IMG/VR virus record: IMGVR_UViG_3300037087_000086
Coordinates: 1 to 34,376 of that record
Direction: 5' to 3' (one strand)
DNA: 34,376 nt
Source of the DNA: a virus
Shown here: piece after piece, positions 15,261 to 22,453 of the stretch
Position numbering within the stretch: the stretch's first letter is position 1
Layout: every line of letters starts with the position of its first letter
The notes under the pieces: model-generated
Told to the model about the DNA's origin: nothing
What the model saw: only the letters and a program-made list of their open reading frames with translations
Databases searched by the model: none
Position numbers and translations under genes: made by a program

Positions 15261-15788
15261 ATGCCTATTCCCTGGAGCCAGACCCTTTACAGCATGCCCG
15301 CCACGGCGGCGGCCGTTACCGCGGCATCGGATACCGAGCTTGTTCCGAATGCGGTGGTGACCTTCCAGCCGAACTTCTTCCATATCGGAACGAAGCTCCG
15401 CATTCACGCCTCGGGAGTGATCTCCACCACGTCGGGATCGAACACCATGACGTTCACCCCGAAGCTCGGAACCGCCGCCATCTGCGCATCGTTCGGCGCG
15501 ATCACCATGATTGCTTCGCAGACCACGCAGAAGTGGTGGCTGGACCTCGTCATCGAATGCCGGGCGGAAGGTGCAGGAACCTCGACCACGTTCGTCGGCA
15601 CGGGCCTGTTCTGCGCTTCCGTCGCCCTGTTCGCAAGCCCCGCGGTGCTTCCGGTATCGGGTGCGATTGCCGCAGGCACGGGCGTGGACGGGACCGCGAG
15701 CCTCGCGTTGCACCTGAACGGTACATGGTCGGCGGTCTCCAACTCGATCACCGTCGAGCAGTACGAGGTCGTACTGATCCAGTCGTAG
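15261..15788 (+). CDS. Beta-rich virion surface protein, copy 2
   Basis: A 175-aa protein, RBS AAGGAGAG. It contains the strand series FFHIGTKLRIHASGVISTTS, FTPKLGTAAICASFGAITM, QKWWLDLVIECRAEG and ends SNSITVEQYEVVLIQS. This order (G-x-K-L/M-R-I-x-A, then a GAIT strand, then a W/V-LDL strand, and a final aromatic strand) is also seen in 16964-17551 and, less closely, in 6302-6934. I infer paralogous jelly-roll-like decoration proteins. It lies in a block of virion accessory genes after the capsid. Confidence 0.7.
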   Translation: MPIPWSQTLYSMPATAAAVTAASDTELVPNAVVTFQPNFFHIGTKLRIHASGVISTTSGSNTMTFTPKLGTAAICASFGAITMIASQTTQKWWLDLVIECRAEGAGTSTTFVGTGLFCASVALFASPAVLPVSGAIAAGTGVDGTASLALHLNGTWSAVSNSITVEQYEVVLIQS

Positions 15789-15797
15789 GAGGGGCAC

Positions 15798-16967
15798 ATG
15801 CCCTATATCCTTCTGGGGCCGGGACAGGAGCCGGGCGATCCGCCGATCTTTCGCGGACCGCTCGACGTCCTGCCGATCCGCGGACTACAGACGCCGCCTG
15901 ACTACGCGACGGTAAACATCTACCCGCGAAACGGCACCGACCGGACCAACTACTACTCGGACATCTGCCCCAATTGCGGCCTCGTGCACCACCTGTACAG
16001 CATCCAGCCGTACCTCTGTTACGCGGGAACTGTGTGGGGCAAACCGTTTCTCACAAATGTCGTGCTCTCCGATATCCCCTCGGGTGACCTTATGGGCATC
16101 GTATGGGGGAAAAGCAACTACGTAGCCGTCGGCGCGAATTGTTGCGTCACAGCACCCGATGCACAGACGTGGACGCTCCGCAAGATCCCGAACGGCAATT
16201 GGCAGCGCGTGGCCTTCGGCGGCGGCAAGCACGTCGCAGTCGGCTACACCGATGCCTACGACGGCATCATCGCCTACTCCTCGGACGGCGGCCTCACGTG
16301 GACCGTTGCTCAGACGCTCACCGGGAACTCCTGGTCACCGCTTGCCGACGTGATCTGGGACGGGGCGCAGTTTGTCACTTCGGGCTATAACTGCGTCTAC
16401 ACCTCCTCCGACGGCATCACATGGACCGAGCGCAGCGTGCCCGCCGGGATCTGGAAGGCCCTCGCCTACAACGGCACCAACCTCTATATCGCCGTTGACG
16501 GACAGAAAGCGCAGGCCATGACCTCGGCCGATGCCGTGACATGGGCGCTGGCAACCGTTGGCGCCGCCAACCTTCCCGTCGCGCTGAACGCGCTCACCTA
16601 TGGCCGCTCGGTGTTTGCGGGCGTCGGGGCAAGCGTCTGCTACACGACCGTCGACGGTGTGACCTGGACAAGCCGCACAATAGGCGCAGGCACCTACTAC
16701 GGCATCACGGCGACCACCGCGAACCTCATCACAGTCGGGACGGGAGTCGGTGCATACTCGACGGACGGCACAACGTGGAACGCGATGACCATGCCATCGG
16801 CCACTGCGAAATATCAGGGGATTTCCGCTGACCCCGCCGCCTCGATAACGGCCGCCATCGGCCTCAGCGCGGTAGGCGCATACTCCACCAACCTCACGGC
16901 ATGGACGGCATCGACACCGAAATGCGGCTATGAGTACGTGCGCGCGGGAAAGGTGGTCGAGTCATGA
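15798..16967 (+). CDS. Seven-unit Asp-box beta-propeller virion protein
   Basis: A 389-aa protein, RBS AGGAGGGG. After an N-terminal region of about 85 residues with CPNC (58-61) it has seven Asp-box-like units: PDAQTW (about 120), SSDGGLTW (161), SSDGITW (203), SADAVTW (243), TVDGVTW (284), STDGTTW (331) and STNLTAW (373). The spacing of 40-47 residues predicts a seven-bladed propeller. Propellers of this kind often bind glycans; sialidase catalytic residues are not evident. It is flanked by two paralogous beta-rich proteins, overlapping the second by ATGA. I infer a virion surface attachment protein. Confidence 0.75.
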   Translation: MPYILLGPGQEPGDPPIFRGPLDVLPIRGLQTPPDYATVNIYPRNGTDRTNYYSDICPNCGLVHHLYSIQPYLCYAGTVWGKPFLTNVVLSDIPSGDLMGIVWGKSNYVAVGANCCVTAPDAQTWTLRKIPNGNWQRVAFGGGKHVAVGYTDAYDGIIAYSSDGGLTWTVAQTLTGNSWSPLADVIWDGAQFVTSGYNCVYTSSDGITWTERSVPAGIWKALAYNGTNLYIAVDGQKAQAMTSADAVTWALATVGAANLPVALNALTYGRSVFAGVGASVCYTTVDGVTWTSRTIGAGTYYGITATTANLITVGTGVGAYSTDGTTWNAMTMPSATAKYQGISADPAASITAAIGLSAVGAYSTNLTAWTASTPKCGYEYVRAGKVVES

Positions 16968-17551
16968 GCGTCAGCCAGCTCCCCATCGTCGAGCAGGGAC
17001 TCGGGACCTCCTTCGGCAGCTATACCACGGCCAAGAGCATAATCAACGCCGCCTCCGTCGTGAAGCTGGACCCGAACAAGTGGTACGTCGGCAAGAAGAT
17101 GCGGATCACCGCGCTCATGGGGCTCTCGAACCTGATCACCGCGCAGTGCACATTCACATTCCTCGTGATGGGCGGGCCGACCTCGAACATCATCCTCTGG
17201 TCGAGCGGGGCCATCACGACGACGAACATCGCGCATACCGGCGTCCCCGTCAAATGCGTGGTCGATCTCTGCTGTGCAACGGTCGGGGCCACGACTACCG
17301 CCAACGTCACGGCAATCGGTGAGATCACCGGACGGTGCTTTACGATCTCGGGAAACGTAGCGGACCCCACGCTCAGCGACTGCAAGCTCCTGCTCCCCGC
17401 GGCCACCATGGCGAATCCTTCATCGGGTGCGGCGGGCTTTGATTCCACGGCCGCCACGGTGATCGACTTCTTCTGCGGCATCCAGACAAACGACCCGGGC
17501 AACGCGATCCGTATCTGGGAATACTACGTCGAGGACCTGAATGGCCCCTGA
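16964..17551 (+). CDS. Beta-rich virion surface protein, copy 3
   Basis: A 195-aa protein coupled by ATGA to the propeller gene. It shares with copy 2 the series NKWYVGKKMRITALMGLSN, a TFTFLVMGG strand, SSGAITTTNIAHTG, VKCVVDLCCA and an end with AIRIWEYYVEDLNG. The N-terminus (SVSQLPIVEQGLGTSFGSYT) may bind a virion partner. The tight association with the propeller suggests that both form one appendage or decorate the capsid together; this is inference. Confidence 0.7.
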   Translation: MSVSQLPIVEQGLGTSFGSYTTAKSIINAASVVKLDPNKWYVGKKMRITALMGLSNLITAQCTFTFLVMGGPTSNIILWSSGAITTTNIAHTGVPVKCVVDLCCATVGATTTANVTAIGEITGRCFTISGNVADPTLSDCKLLLPAATMANPSSGAAGFDSTAATVIDFFCGIQTNDPGNAIRIWEYYVEDLNGP

Positions 17552-17576
17552 CGGCGAAAGGTGAGAGGTGAGAGAA

Positions 17577-17960
17577 ATGGCAAAGCAGTTCAGGATTTTG
17601 CGCGGGTGCCTTCCGATCACGGTGAACGATGTGACCACGGTCTACGGGCCGGGCGACACCGTGAAAGACAAGGCGCACCTTGAGGCGCTGGGCGACGCGC
17701 GCATCGCGCTCATGATCGAGGAGGGCTTCGCGGAAACCGTGACCTTCGTCGAGGGCGTGCTCAACGCGGTCAAGCCTGCGGAGAACGTCATGCCCCCCGA
17801 GGAAAAAAAGACGGTGACCGAGACCTTCGACACCGCCTCCAAGCAGAGCAAGGCCAAGCAGTCACTCGCCTCCGCGCGCGCCAAGGCCGACAAAGAGGCG
17901 GGCGTGCAGACGGCGGGCCCCGTGCTCGTCGCCCCTTCGGGAACCGCGGTCAGGAGCTGA
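17577..17960 (+). CDS. Small phage protein, 127 aa, with charged tail
   Basis: The ATG at 17577 is preferred over a GTG three codons earlier because AGGTGAGAG lies just upstream. The N-terminal half (KQFRILRGCLPITVNDVTTV, then YGPGDTVKDKAHLEALGDAR and MIEEGFAETV) repeats the strand, PGD turn and helix layout of the 51-aa post-capsid protein. The C-terminal half is a K/A/T-rich, probably disordered tail. The function is unknown. Confidence 0.65.
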   Translation: MAKQFRILRGCLPITVNDVTTVYGPGDTVKDKAHLEALGDARIALMIEEGFAETVTFVEGVLNAVKPAENVMPPEEKKTVTETFDTASKQSKAKQSLASARAKADKEAGVQTAGPVLVAPSGTAVRS

Positions 17961-17964
17961 GGCG

Positions 17965-18126
17965 ATGATGAAAATCCCCAACGGCATGGCCTTCCATGGC
18001 CACGGCTACCACCTGGAGGCGGGCGACGACATCCCCGAGGAGTTGCTCGAGCGCCTCCCTGACGACCACCCGCTGAAAACAGCACAGGCGCCGAAGCCCC
18101 GCGCGCTCCCCGACAAGGGGAAATAG
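17965..18126 (+). CDS. Small protein of the post-capsid family, 53 aa
   Basis: A short gene 4 nt behind the previous stop, with GGAG upstream. The product begins MMKIPNGMAFHGHGYHLEAG, followed by DDIPEELLERLPDD and a basic proline-rich tail. It looks like a shorter version of the strand, GD turn and helix layout of the two proteins above. The TAG stop is directly followed by the ATG of the connector gene. The function is unknown. Confidence 0.65.
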   Translation: MMKIPNGMAFHGHGYHLEAGDDIPEELLERLPDDHPLKTAQAPKPRALPDKGK

Positions 18127-18516
18127 ATGGCAGGGGAAGCGTGGACGATGATGGAGACTGACCTCGGGATATCGGTAGAAGGCGATTTCGCCGCCCCCGT
18201 TACGCTCGTCACCCCCGACGGAATCACCATCAACACCTCGCTTCACGGCGGCGCGCTGTACGGCAAAGTACAGTACGACTTCCGCGAGGAGTCACCCGGC
18301 GGGGAGATCATCATCGTCAACCAGCCGCTGCTCGTGCTCCGCCTGTCCTCGCTCTCGCGCATCCCGAAGGCCGGAGAGAAGTGGCTGGTGTATATCCCCA
18401 CCTCCCCGAGTGACCCGACGCCGCACATGTTCGTGCTCGGCGCAACGCGCGCCCCGAAACTCATGGCCACCATCGGCGTCATCCGTCTCTACCCGCAGAA
18501 GCCGGAGCAAGCCTGA
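18127..18516 (+). CDS. Head-tail connector, gpFII-like candidate
   Basis: A 129-aa protein. DFAAPVTLVTPDGITINTS at about 20-38 and VNQPLLVLRLSSLSRIPKAG followed by EKWLVYIP (about 63-90) reproduce the layout of FII-type head-tail joining proteins: a short helix, an FAVPVTY-like strand, and an (A)P-x-L-x-x-R-x-x-D/S-x-P-x-x-G-D block. These seal the portal-tail junction after packaging. Position before a tail-completion gene and the sheath agrees. The stop overlaps the next ATG (TGATG). Confidence 0.7.
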   Translation: MAGEAWTMMETDLGISVEGDFAAPVTLVTPDGITINTSLHGGALYGKVQYDFREESPGGEIIIVNQPLLVLRLSSLSRIPKAGEKWLVYIPTSPSDPTPHMFVLGATRAPKLMATIGVIRLYPQKPEQA

Positions 18517-19154
18517 TGGCCGGCTTCACCAAGATGCCCGTGGTCCGCGAGGCCCTGAAATCCATCCTCGGGGCGGCCGCCGGCGGTCGCTACACCGTCG
18601 AGGGCTTCCAGCGGCAGGCACACGGCGCGGAGGAGATCGTCGGGAACCTCCGGCATGTCACGGTGTTCTACCGCCAGGGCGCATTCGACCGCTCGCGCTC
18701 GGGGTGGCTCCAGGGCCCGTTCCAGCACGGCATGACCTTCGCCGTGCAGCTCCAGCTTGCAGCGCCCGCCAAGATCGACGTGGCCTCCATCGAGAACGCC
18801 CAAAGCGCGCAGGAGTTCATGTCCGCCCTCGGCGGCATGGAGGAAGCCGCGGCCAACGCCGACGCCCTCTGGGATGAGCTCTCCGGCATCGTCTACGGCA
18901 TCCTCATGTCACCGCTGAACCTGATCCCGGGAACCGCCGACCGCTGGATCTCCTCGATCCAGAAGGACAACCCGGCACCGCGCGGCGAATACGTGCTCCT
19001 CACGGGCACCATGGACTACACATGCGCCGGCCCCGAGACCGTCACGGGCGCCGTCGGGGTAGCGCCCACCGAGGGCGTCGATATCGACCTGCAGGCGACC
19101 GCGGACATCACCGGCGCCACCGTGGACCCGGCAAAGGCCGGGGCGAAAGTATAG
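18516..19154 (+). CDS. Tail completion or terminator protein candidate, 212 aa
   Basis: No domain is recognised with certainty. The protein contains VVREALKSILGAAAGGRYTV near the N-terminus, a strand-helix middle with MTFAVQLQLAAPAKID, and an acidic D/E/T-rich C-terminus, with no membrane helix. Its place between the connector and the sheath gene is where contractile-tail phages code the terminator/completion protein. The role is inferred from position only. Confidence 0.55.
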   Translation: MAGFTKMPVVREALKSILGAAAGGRYTVEGFQRQAHGAEEIVGNLRHVTVFYRQGAFDRSRSGWLQGPFQHGMTFAVQLQLAAPAKIDVASIENAQSAQEFMSALGGMEEAAANADALWDELSGIVYGILMSPLNLIPGTADRWISSIQKDNPAPRGEYVLLTGTMDYTCAGPETVTGAVGVAPTEGVDIDLQATADITGATVDPAKAGAKV

Positions 19155-19163
19155 GAGGCACAC

Positions 19164-20774
19164 ATGCCCATCACCTCATCGAGCCTTGCAGTCGCGCGCG
19201 GCGCCGGGGTCCAGAATCAGGCATTCACCCCGACGGCCCAGGACATCCCGAGAAACGTCGTCATCGTCGGAACCTTCAACCCGTCCCTCGCGGGTGGGCT
19301 TACGGCAGAAACCATCTACGGCCCGTACTCAAACGCCGCACAGGTAGGTCTGGCATTCGGGCAGGGGTTCATGCTTCACCGCCTCGCAGTAGGCGTGTTC
19401 ACCGGAGCGCCCTCGGGGGGCATCACCGTGTGGTGCATCCCGCAGGCGGAAGTCGGAGGAGCGGCGGCAACCTCGGCGACCTTTGCGATCACCGGCCCCT
19501 CCACGGCAGCCGGCACCCTTGCGGTGTACGTCGACAATATCCGCTATGCGATAAGCGTCGCCTCCGGTGACTCAGCAGCCACCATTGGTACCGCGCTGAC
19601 CGCGGCAATCACGGCTGACGCCAATTGTCCCTGCACGGCGACCGGCACCGGCACTGTATCCCTTACCGCCAAGTCGAAAGGCCCGTGGGGGAACTCGATC
19701 CCTGTGGCCGTGAACATCCAGGCAGGAGACGCAACACCCGCGGGCGTCGCTTGTGCCGTGACCGCACTCGCCGGCGGCACCGGCGTCCCCACCATTGCCA
19801 ACGCCCTGAACGCGCTCGGCACCGGCTCGAACGCGAACACCCTTCCCACCGGATGGTGGATGACCGACCTCGTGCACGGCTACCTTGCCACGGCCACCGT
19901 CATGGCGACAACCGCACAGGATCAGACCACGATCACGGCGATCTCGACCTACAACGGCCTTGCCTCATCCAACCCTCCGACGGGTTGCTACGATCACAAC
20001 GTCGGCAAGCCCTTCCGCTGCATCAACGGCGATACGACGAACAGCGCAAGTGTACCGGCCGCGCTCATCTCATTCGCCAGCACCAACAAAACCGACGACC
20101 GCACCGACGCCCTGCTCTGTGTCCCCGGCAGCCGCACGCATCCCTGCGAGATCGCGGCGGTGGCGACCGGTGCCATAAACGTCCGTGCAGGCTCGGCGGC
20201 CCTTCGCCCCTATGACGGCATCACGCTCCCGGGCGTGGACCCCGGCCCGATCCTCATGTGGGCGACCGACTACACCAACCGGGACACGGCGGTCAAGGCG
20301 GGACTCTCCCCCACTATCGTTGTAGGGGGCGCCGTGCAGCTCCAGAACGTTGTGACGTTCTACAGCGCCAACACCGGAGTTCCGCAGACCTCAAACGGCT
20401 ACCGCGAATGGGTGAACCTCTGCAAGCTGCAGAACATCATCGCCTCGATCCTCTCGAACTTCCGCGGGCCGAAATGGCAGGGCTTCACAATCGTCTCCGA
20501 CGTGACGACGGTCACCGATGTCGTGGCCAAGCAGTACGTGCGCGATGTCAACGCGGTCATCGACGACCTCGTGGCCCTTGCGAAAGCGTGGTACTCGAAA
20601 GGCTGGATCTACTCGGCCGACTATGTGATCGCCGCACTCCAGGCGGGCGGGGCGGTCACCGCGCGCACCGCAGGGGACGGATTCACCGCCGTACTCCCCG
20701 GGATCCTCTCGGGCATCGGCAACATCATCGACGTGACCTTCAACTTCGATATCTCTCTCGCGGGGGTGACATAA
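19164..20774 (+). CDS. Contractile tail sheath protein, Mu gpL-like
   Basis: A 536-aa protein with RBS AGGAGG. N-terminal part: AVARGAGVQNQ followed by PRNVVIVGTFNPSLAGG and YGPYSNAAQVGLAFGQG, the usual sheath opening, including the reference to volume or crowding loops. The middle has repeated T/A/G-rich inserted strands (about 115-200) and a domain with TDDRTDALLCVPGSRTHPC. The C-terminal part, NGYREWVNLCKLQNIIASIL and DVNAVIDDLVALAKAWYSKG, matches Mu-type sheath C-termini. It forms the outer layer that contracts during injection. Very short spacing to the tube gene. Confidence 0.88.
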   Translation: MPITSSSLAVARGAGVQNQAFTPTAQDIPRNVVIVGTFNPSLAGGLTAETIYGPYSNAAQVGLAFGQGFMLHRLAVGVFTGAPSGGITVWCIPQAEVGGAAATSATFAITGPSTAAGTLAVYVDNIRYAISVASGDSAATIGTALTAAITADANCPCTATGTGTVSLTAKSKGPWGNSIPVAVNIQAGDATPAGVACAVTALAGGTGVPTIANALNALGTGSNANTLPTGWWMTDLVHGYLATATVMATTAQDQTTITAISTYNGLASSNPPTGCYDHNVGKPFRCINGDTTNSASVPAALISFASTNKTDDRTDALLCVPGSRTHPCEIAAVATGAINVRAGSAALRPYDGITLPGVDPGPILMWATDYTNRDTAVKAGLSPTIVVGGAVQLQNVVTFYSANTGVPQTSNGYREWVNLCKLQNIIASILSNFRGPKWQGFTIVSDVTTVTDVVAKQYVRDVNAVIDDLVALAKAWYSKGWIYSADYVIAALQAGGAVTARTAGDGFTAVLPGILSGIGNIIDVTFNFDISLAGVT

Positions 20775-20775
20775 C

Positions 20776-21159
20776 ATGGCAGACGTAACCCTTTCACCGT
20801 CGTTTATCGACGGCAGCGTGCTTCGCGCCAAGGGCTGGATTCACATGGACAACTGGGAGAGCGAATCCGGAAAGCTCACGATCTCGGCCATCCCCCGTGA
20901 CAACAGGTGGAGCGTGTTCGCCGGACAGTACCCCGACACCGTGGGCACTATGAGGGGCATGGTGATAAACGGCGTCCCCTACCGCACGTCGGGGGATTGC
21001 AACGTCGCCGTCCCCCCGGGCTACAAGAACGAGGCGCAGGAAACGAGCGGCGCGAACATGCGCAAGATGACCAAGCAGGCGCGGGCAATCACGGGCATCG
21101 TGCTCGTCGTGAACCTCACGGAGTACGAAACCTTGCGCACCCTCGCCGACACGCCGTAA
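20776..21159 (+). CDS. Tail tube protein, Mu gpM-like
   Basis: A 127-aa protein starting 2 nt after the sheath stop. It carries GWIHMDNWESESGKLTISAI and YRTSGDCNVAVPPGYKNEAQ, beta-rich stretches like those of Mu-type tubes, which stack as rings inside the sheath. It ends in LADTP with the stop inside a 16-bp repeat that recurs behind the next small gene. Order sheath, tube, small gene, chaperone agrees with a myovirus tail module. Confidence 0.75.
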   Translation: MADVTLSPSFIDGSVLRAKGWIHMDNWESESGKLTISAIPRDNRWSVFAGQYPDTVGTMRGMVINGVPYRTSGDCNVAVPPGYKNEAQETSGANMRKMTKQARAITGIVLVVNLTEYETLRTLADTP

Positions 21160-21160
21160 C
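21145..21160. repeat. 16-bp direct repeat, left copy
   Basis: GCCGACACGCCGTAAC covers the last four codons and stop of the tube gene. The identical sequence occurs at 21402-21417, 257 bp away, over the end of the following gene. The two copies bracket a gene with different base composition. Confidence 0.8.
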
Positions 21161-21176
21161 GCACAAGGAGGGCAGA

Positions 21177-21416
21177 ATGGTCCGAGCAAAGTTCAAGGTC
21201 ACACAGGTTGGAATGCCATATGGGGAAGTCAGGACTGTGGTCCTCACCCCTCAGTATGACACCAGCATCGAAGAGGACAAACGCTTCGCAAAGGCGTCTC
21301 CCTCTGGAAGGCTGGAGATAACCATCGACAATCCACCGGCTGCCGCAGAGCTGGCGGTTCTCGGCAAGGATTTCTACATCGATTTCACAGAAGTCCCCAA
21401 GGCCGACACGCCGTAA
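21177..21416 (+). CDS. Small conserved phage protein, 79 aa
   Basis: The ATG at 21177 follows AAGGAGGG. The product has VRAKFKVTQVGMPYGEVRTV, then VLTPQYDTSIEEDKRFAKAS, PSGRLEITIDNP and a C-terminal KDFYIDFTEV. I know this pattern as a small protein of unknown function seen scattered in phage genomes, with invariant FAKATPSG-like and Y-x-DF blocks. Here it sits between tube and tail chaperone genes, is less GC-rich than both, and ends in the same ADTP codons as the tube gene through a 16-bp direct repeat, so it looks like an inserted cassette. Confidence 0.72.
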   Translation: MVRAKFKVTQVGMPYGEVRTVVLTPQYDTSIEEDKRFAKASPSGRLEITIDNPPAAAELAVLGKDFYIDFTEVPKADTP

Positions 21417-21417
21417 C
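21402..21417. repeat. 16-bp direct repeat, right copy
   Basis: Identical to 21145-21160 over all 16 bases and in the same reading phase relative to the stop codon. The bases on either side differ, so the identity is limited to this block. Confidence 0.8.
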
Positions 21418-21446
21418 CGATCCGACCGATACCATGGAGGTGAGAC

Positions 21447-21881
21447 ATGGCATGGAAGCTGACACGACCTGATTCGAAAGTCTCGGAGGAGGTCGCCCGC
21501 GCACAGGTGCAGGCGATCCTCGACCACTATCAGATCGACGTCGAAGGCATCCCCGACGGAGACATCAAGCGCGGCACCGAGGGCGCACTGGAGAAGCTCG
21601 TGTCCTTCGCGCGGCAGGGACTCTTCGAGGTCACGCCCTCTCCCTTCAAGATCACGCAACACCTCAAGGCGCCCCCCGGGGAAATCAAGGATATCGCCTA
21701 CCCCGAGCTCGGCGGCCGTCATAAGGTGGCCATGGACGCCTACGAGCCGAAAGCGATGTACAAGCGCATTCAGGGCCTGATGGGCGCCATGTGCGAGCTT
21801 GGCGACGACGCCATGCGCAAGCTCAACGGCGTGGATATGTCGGTCATGGAATGCCTCGGCATGCTTTTTCTCAGTGCGTAG
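21447..21881 (+). CDS. Tail assembly chaperone (gpG-like)
   Basis: A 144-aa protein with a strong GGAGGTGAG RBS. It is helical in the C-terminal half (KVAMDAYEPKAMYKRIQGLM, then CELGDDAMRKLNGVDMSVME). It lies between tube and tape-measure genes, where phages with long tails code a chaperone that binds the tape measure during tail assembly. A second open frame at -1 continues across its stop and gives a plausible C-terminal extension, as in lambda G/GT and Mu-type phages. The role is inferred from position and this architecture. Confidence 0.75.
   Translation: MAWKLTRPDSKVSEEVARAQVQAILDHYQIDVEGIPDGDIKRGTEGALEKLVSFARQGLFEVTPSPFKITQHLKAPPGEIKDIAYPELGGRHKVAMDAYEPKAMYKRIQGLMGAMCELGDDAMRKLNGVDMSVMECLGMLFLSA
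21864..21870 (+). promoter_or_regulatory. Possible -1 frameshift site in the chaperone gene
   Basis: CTTTTTC lies five codons before the chaperone stop. In the zero frame it reads CTT TTT C. A slip of one base back lets the TTT codon re-pair perfectly, but CTT would not, so this is not a standard XXXYYYZ heptamer. It is the only homopolymer run in the overlap of the two frames. Confidence 0.4.
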
Positions 21882-22042
21882 AGCGGTTGCACCAGCCCAT
21901 GGGCAACCTCTTTTACCGCGGGGCTACGCCGACAGAGATCGAGTCCATGGGCTGGGCGTCAATCATGTACTGGGGTCGGTGGGCCGAGATCATGGCCAAG
22001 GAAGAGAAGCGCGCCGCGCAGAAAGCAGGGGCGACGGAATGA
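21867..22042 (+). CDS. Tail chaperone T extension, read by -1 frameshift
   Basis: After the suspected slip the reading frame continues to TGA at 22042, adding about 57 residues with QCVERLHQPMGNLFYRGATP, IESMGWASIMYWGRWAEIMA and a K/A-rich end. The stretch is clearly protein-like, with W and Y in the pattern seen in GT-type extensions, and has no RBS or good start of its own near the beginning. Its stop overlaps the HNH gene by ATGA. Independent translation from an internal ATG near 21899 is an alternative. Confidence 0.6.
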
Positions 22043-22449
22043 ACGAAATAGCCAAAGCGAAAGCGCATTTCTACCGCAAACAGAAAGACAAGGAAAAGCA
22101 GGATCGGTACTACGAGAGATTCCCCGATAGAAACCTGAACTGCCAGCGCGACACGAGAAGCCGATACAAAACTCTGGTGTTCGATCACTACGGAAGGGAA
22201 TGCGCCTGTTGCGGAGAGACGGAACCTGAGTTCCTGAGCATCGACCATATGGACGGAGGAGGAAAAAAGCATCGAAAAGTGATCGGACAGAGTTCCAGAG
22301 AGTTCTACAAGTGGCTAATCGACAACAATTTCCCTCCCAACTTTCAGACCCTTTGCATGAACTGCAATCATGCCAAAGGTCGGAATGGTGGAGACGGTCT
22401 CTGCCCTCACGAACGCGAACGGCGGAGATTCTTCAAAATAGGAGGGTAG
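22039..22449 (+). CDS. HNH endonuclease, homing-type
   Basis: A 136-aa protein. A lysine-rich N-terminus is followed by the zinc pair CACC (55-58), the catalytic SIDH (67-70) with MDGGGKKHRK, Asn101, and LCMNCNHAKG (105-114), the second zinc pair. This is the arrangement of free-standing phage HNH homing enzymes. It interrupts the usually adjacent chaperone and tape-measure genes, and its base composition is clearly poorer in GC than both. It starts on an ATGA overlap with the frameshifted chaperone frame, and its last codons supply the GGAGGG ribosome binding site for the tape measure. Confidence 0.88.
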   Translation: MNEIAKAKAHFYRKQKDKEKQDRYYERFPDRNLNCQRDTRSRYKTLVFDHYGRECACCGETEPEFLSIDHMDGGGKKHRKVIGQSSREFYKWLIDNNFPPNFQTLCMNCNHAKGRNGGDGLCPHERERRRFFKIGG

Positions 22450-22453
22450 AGCC

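Noticed and set aside
15798-16967. Active sialidase
   Set aside because: Asp boxes are present, but the arginine triad and catalytic tyrosine/glutamate pattern could not be recognised; a binding propeller is more likely.
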